Assembly: GCA_947460165.1 (NCBI GenBank)
Contig: CANHKH010000152.1
Coordinates: 1 to 7,745 of the forward strand
Direction: 5' to 3'
Length of the DNA: 7,745 nt
Source of the DNA: Comamonadaceae bacterium
GTDB lineage: Bacteria > Pseudomonadota > Gammaproteobacteria > Burkholderiales > Burkholderiaceae_C
Below are positions 4,971 through 7,745 of the stretch, one piece after another. Both the position numbers and the translations under genes were made by a program. Each line of letters begins with the position of its first letter. Position 1 is the stretch's first letter. The notes beneath the pieces were generated by a model. That model saw nothing but the letters and a program-made list of their open reading frames with translations. It was not told the origin of the DNA and made no database searches.

Positions 4971-7745
4971 TTACGGAACCGTTCCGCCCATGTATTTGTT
5001 GTTATTGAAAGCGGTTTTGGCCCTGAAGTAGGGAACCGTGGTGACCTTGCCAATGTAGGCGCCTTTCATCAGCACATACATGATGGTTGGATAGGTGGAC
5101 CCCGCCGTTTGCCCCACTGGCGTGTGGTCAGTCACGGTGTGCGCGTGGTAGTGGTAGCCAATGCCGTCGTGGTTGTGCGCTCCAAACTCATCCAAGCTGG
5201 TGGTGTAACCCAGCAGGCTTGCGTCGGTGGCCCCCCGGTATTTGCCAAACAAGGCGATGCCGTCGTAGCCAAAACCAATCAAGGGCGGGTGAGATTTGTT
5301 CACGTAGTCAAGGTCGTTGTACAGCGCCAGCCCAAAGCCCGGCTGGTAGCCATCAGCGTGGCAGTGCGGTCCGCCCCCGCCCTGCCCCACATGGCAGCCA
5401 CTGGCTGACAACTCACCGGTCAAATGGGAGGGCACCAAGGTGTTGTTGTAGGCCGGGAACATGACCGAGCCATCAATCAAAATACCGTTGTCGGCCTCGT
5501 CCGCGTAGGTGTACACATTGGCAGCCAAGGTGGAAACCGTGCGCGCTGTCCACAGGTTTTTGGTGATGACGGATGAGTTGTCCATCACCGCACTGACCTG
5601 GCCGTAATCGCGCATGGGAATCATCAGGACGTAGTTTTCCAGGTTGGAAAAACGCGTGACTTTGGAGGTGGGGTAGGACCCCGTGCCGTAGCCGGGTGGG
5701 TGAGCCACATCCACCAGCCCGTTGGGTGAGGCTTGATTGCCGTAAGTGACCACCACCATAAAGGGGTGGTAAATATTGGTGGTGGTGTCTTTTTCGTTGG
5801 TGAAATAAACATAGGGCACCAGGTTTTGCCCCGGTGTGCCGTCGGAGATGGAGTCGCTGACCAACTTGGTGGCCAAGGCCGCATCGCGGTAAGCCGTGTA
5901 CACCGCAGGCGCATAGCGCAATTTGCCGCCATTGGCTTCCACCGTGGTTTTGATGGTCGCCAACATGGTGTCAGCGGCCAACTTGGTATTGGCGTCGGGT
6001 CCGGCCGTGGCCACCTGACTTCTGTAGGTGGTGTTGACAGACCGGTAAATGGACCCGGAGATGCCCTCTGTTGAAGCGACGGTCACCTTGGACATGAAGG
6101 GGGCAGGCTCGTTGGTGACGAAAGCCACGCTTTTCGGATTCATGAAGCTGGGAACGCCCAAATCGATGGGCGAGTTGTACACATACAGCGGGGTGGCCTG
6201 GGACACTGATTGGACCAATTTGTAAACGCCCCCTGTGAAATTCACGTAGTAATCGGCCGCGCTGAAGCTGGTTTCTTCGGTCCAAGTTGGCGTGTAGAGG
6301 CTGCCGCCCGTGGTGCCGCTGGCTGTGGTGTAGCTGTAGGTGTAGCGCTTTTTGGCTTGCAACAACTTGGTGCTGGAGTTGTAGGAAAAAGTCAGGTAGC
6401 CATAGAGCGATGTGGCTTTGCCAAAATTGTTGCGGAACTTCAATTTCAGGCCATCGGTGGTGTCTACATCCAGCGAGTTGTTCGGGTGCAAATGCGAGTC
6501 GATCCTGTAAAAGCCCGTGCTGCCTTGGGCCACCACCAAAAACAACTTGGACAGGTAATCTGCGTAGGTGGTCGACGTGGGCAAGGTGGCCGACTCTGCC
6601 GCATAGCCTGCGCTGGCGCTGTAAGTGGCGCCCATGGACAGGTAATTGGCCTGGCTGCTGGCGCTGCTGGCGTCAGAGATCATGTAGCGCGACCGGCTGG
6701 CCAAGCTGCTGGCCGCCACCAAGTTGCCCGAAAAACTGCGCGTCATGGCCGTGGCGAAGTTGGCGGGCGTGGCATAAGACAGCTCAGCCGTGGTCACCGA
6801 CATGGCCGTTGACGCAGCGCTGGACCCCACCGCATTGACCGCTTTGACCGAACACAAATAGCTGGTCCCGGTGAGCAAACCCGTGACCGAAATGGGGCTG
6901 ACGGTGCCATTTGCGGAGACGGCGGTGCCGTTGGTGGGGGTGCAAGTGGCGCTGAAGCTGGTGGCGGCGGTGCCCGTGCTGGCTGCGGTGAAGTTCACGC
7001 TGGCTGCGTTGCTGCCCGAGGACACGCTGACAAGGGTCGGAGACAAAGGGGCCGTGGGGGTGGGCTCGGTGGGCGTGGTGGTGCCCGTCGCCGTCAGCGT
7101 GACCGAGGAGGTGGACACGTTGTTGCTGCCATCGGTGATGGTCATGGTGGCGACATAGGCGCCTGCCACATCGGCTTTGAAACTGGGGCTGGCGGCTGTG
7201 GCGCTGGCCAGTGTGGCGCTGCTGCCCGAGGGCACCGACGTCAAGGCCCATGAATAGGTGTAGGCGCTGCTGCTGACCACATCACCCCGCAGCACGGCCG
7301 TCATGCTCACATTGGTGGAATTGCTGACCGCCGCACTCACACTTGCTGGCAGGCCGGGGTTGAGTTTGTCGGGCACCGTGGGGGCGCCGTTGAAAAACAT
7401 CCAATTGGCGGTGGCCGTCTCCAAACCCACAATGCGCTTGAGCACCTTGATCGCGTCTGTCAACTCCACCGCGCCATTGCCGTCCACGTCGGCGGCATAG
7501 GCCTGGTAGGCGGTCAAAGCTGCGCCGCCAGAGTTGACCTCCAGCCCCACAATCATTTTGAGGATGGCAATCGCGTCAGTCAGGTCCACCGCAGCGGCGG
7601 CCACGGCTGAAGGGGTGGTGGATGACTCCGTGGCAGTTGAAACGGTTTGAACTTGCAGCTCCGCCGCCGCTGTCATGGGGCGGTCAGAGGCCGCTGAGTT
7701 GCTGCCACCACCACCGCAAGCGCTCAGGAGCAAGGCACAGGAGCT
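4971..7745 (-). CDS. YHYH-domain lipoprotein with dockerin-like, PKD/Ig-like and Fn3 domains (5' end cut by right edge)
   Basis: The frame is open to the right edge and ends at TAA (4971-4973), giving 924 residues in view. The first codons read SSCALLLSAC-GGGG: the end of a lipoprotein signal peptide with lipobox LSAC (Cys codon 7716-7718). The true start is therefore just beyond the window; a TTG at 7731-7733 is the Leu of the signal peptide, not a credible start. Counting from the first codon in view: dockerin-like half-repeats at about 53-69 and 86-109, PKD/Ig-like domain about 124-221, Pro/Thr linker about 222-235, Fn3 domain about 236-320 with two cysteines, an unassigned region about 321-744, and a YHYH domain about 745-894. 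The last domain has GCHVGQGGGGPHCHADG, HPPLIGFGYDGIALFG, and LDEFGAHNHDGIGYHYHAH. It is likely anchored in a membrane facing the periplasm or outside. The role of YHYH domains is not known; His/Cys density suggests metal binding. It is the first gene of the cluster in view. Confidence 0.9.
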   Translation of the reverse strand, partial: SSCALLLSACGGGGSNSAASDRPMTAAAELQVQTVSTATESSTTPSAVAAAAVDLTDAIAILKMIVGLEVNSGGAALTAYQAYAADVDGNGAVELTDAIKVLKRIVGLETATANWMFFNGAPTVPDKLNPGLPASVSAAVSNSTNVSMTAVLRGDVVSSSAYTYSWALTSVPSGSSATLASATAASPSFKADVAGAYVATMTITDGSNNVSTSSVTLTATGTTTPTEPTPTAPLSPTLVSVSSGSNAASVNFTAASTGTAATSFSATCTPTNGTAVSANGTVSPISVTGLLTGTSYLCSVKAVNAVGSSAASTAMSVTTAELSYATPANFATAMTRSFSGNLVAASSLASRSRYMISDASSASSQANYLSMGATYSASAGYAAESATLPTSTTYADYLSKLFLVVAQGSTGFYRIDSHLHPNNSLDVDTTDGLKLKFRNNFGKATSLYGYLTFSYNSSTKLLQAKKRYTYSYTTASGTTGGSLYTPTWTEETSFSAADYYVNFTGGVYKLVQSVSQATPLYVYNSPIDLGVPSFMNPKSVAFVTNEPAPFMSKVTVASTEGISGSIYRSVNTTYRSQVATAGPDANTKLAADTMLATIKTTVEANGGKLRYAPAVYTAYRDAALATKLVSDSISDGTPGQNLVPYVYFTNEKDTTTNIYHPFMVVVTYGNQASPNGLVDVAHPPGYGTGSYPTSKVTRFSNLENYVLMIPMRDYGQVSAVMDNSSVITKNLWTARTVSTLAANVYTYADEADNGILIDGSVMFPAYNNTLVPSHLTGELSASGCHVGQGGGGPHCHADGYQPGFGLALYNDLDYVNKSHPPLIGFGYDGIALFGKYRGATDASLLGYTTSLDEFGAHNHDGIGYHYHAHTVTDHTPVGQTAGSTYPTIMYVLMKGAYIGKVTTVPYFRAKTAFNNNKYMGGTVP

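Noticed and set aside
6210..6812. Open frame on the plus strand opposite the YHYH lipoprotein
   Set aside because: It is a shadow of the lipoprotein frame, with Gly/Val/Arg-rich sequence and no signal, domain or credible ribosome binding site.
7731..7733. TTG as the start codon of the YHYH lipoprotein
   Set aside because: It would leave only MLLSAC before the lipid-modified cysteine. The frame continues to the window edge with signal-peptide-like residues, so the real start is outside.

Overview
The base composition is GC-rich and several families are typical of Betaproteobacteria, above all the Bug/TctC-type solute-binding protein, which is greatly expanded in Burkholderiales. Together with the Comamonadaceae-like look of the other proteins, this suggests a burkholderialean, probably Comamonadaceae. 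That assignment rests on recognition only; there is no rRNA or other marker in the window. No RNA genes, insertion sequences or CRISPR arrays were seen.

Layout. (1) Bases 1-665, minus strand: the N-terminal 221 residues of a CoA-binding acyl-CoA synthetase (ADP-forming) or Pat-type protein acetyltransferase, cut by the left edge. (2) Bases 666-862: a 197-bp divergent intergenic region with a perfect 9-bp inverted repeat (701-709 / 738-746) around an AT-rich core, a candidate operator. (3) Bases 863-3079, plus strand: an ArgE-type M20 metallodeacetylase followed after 39 bp by a periplasmic Bug/TctC solute-binding protein, probably one transcript. (4) Bases 3080-3140: a convergent junction with an imperfect GC-rich hairpin, a possible shared terminator. 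(5) Bases 3141-7745, minus strand: a three-gene cluster transcribed right to left. It encodes a large lipoprotein (dockerin-like calcium motif, PKD/Ig-like domain, Fn3 domain, long unassigned region, C-terminal YHYH domain; 5' end beyond the right edge), then a small exported protein of unknown function, then a HupE/UreJ-like polytopic membrane protein whose start codon overlaps the previous stop as ATGA.

How the genes may work together. The plus-strand pair looks like capture of a small carboxylate or N-acyl amino acid in the periplasm plus cytoplasmic deacylation; the divergent CoA enzyme could handle a released acyl group, but this is inference. The minus-strand cluster is the least-described part of the window. 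All three products are exported or membrane-bound. The lipoprotein carries dense His/Cys motifs, and the membrane protein combines conserved intramembrane His/Asp/Glu residues with a textbook EF-hand loop in its extracytoplasmic domain. A cell-envelope metal-binding or metal-transport module is a reasonable hypothesis, but no member is assigned a reaction by sequence alone.
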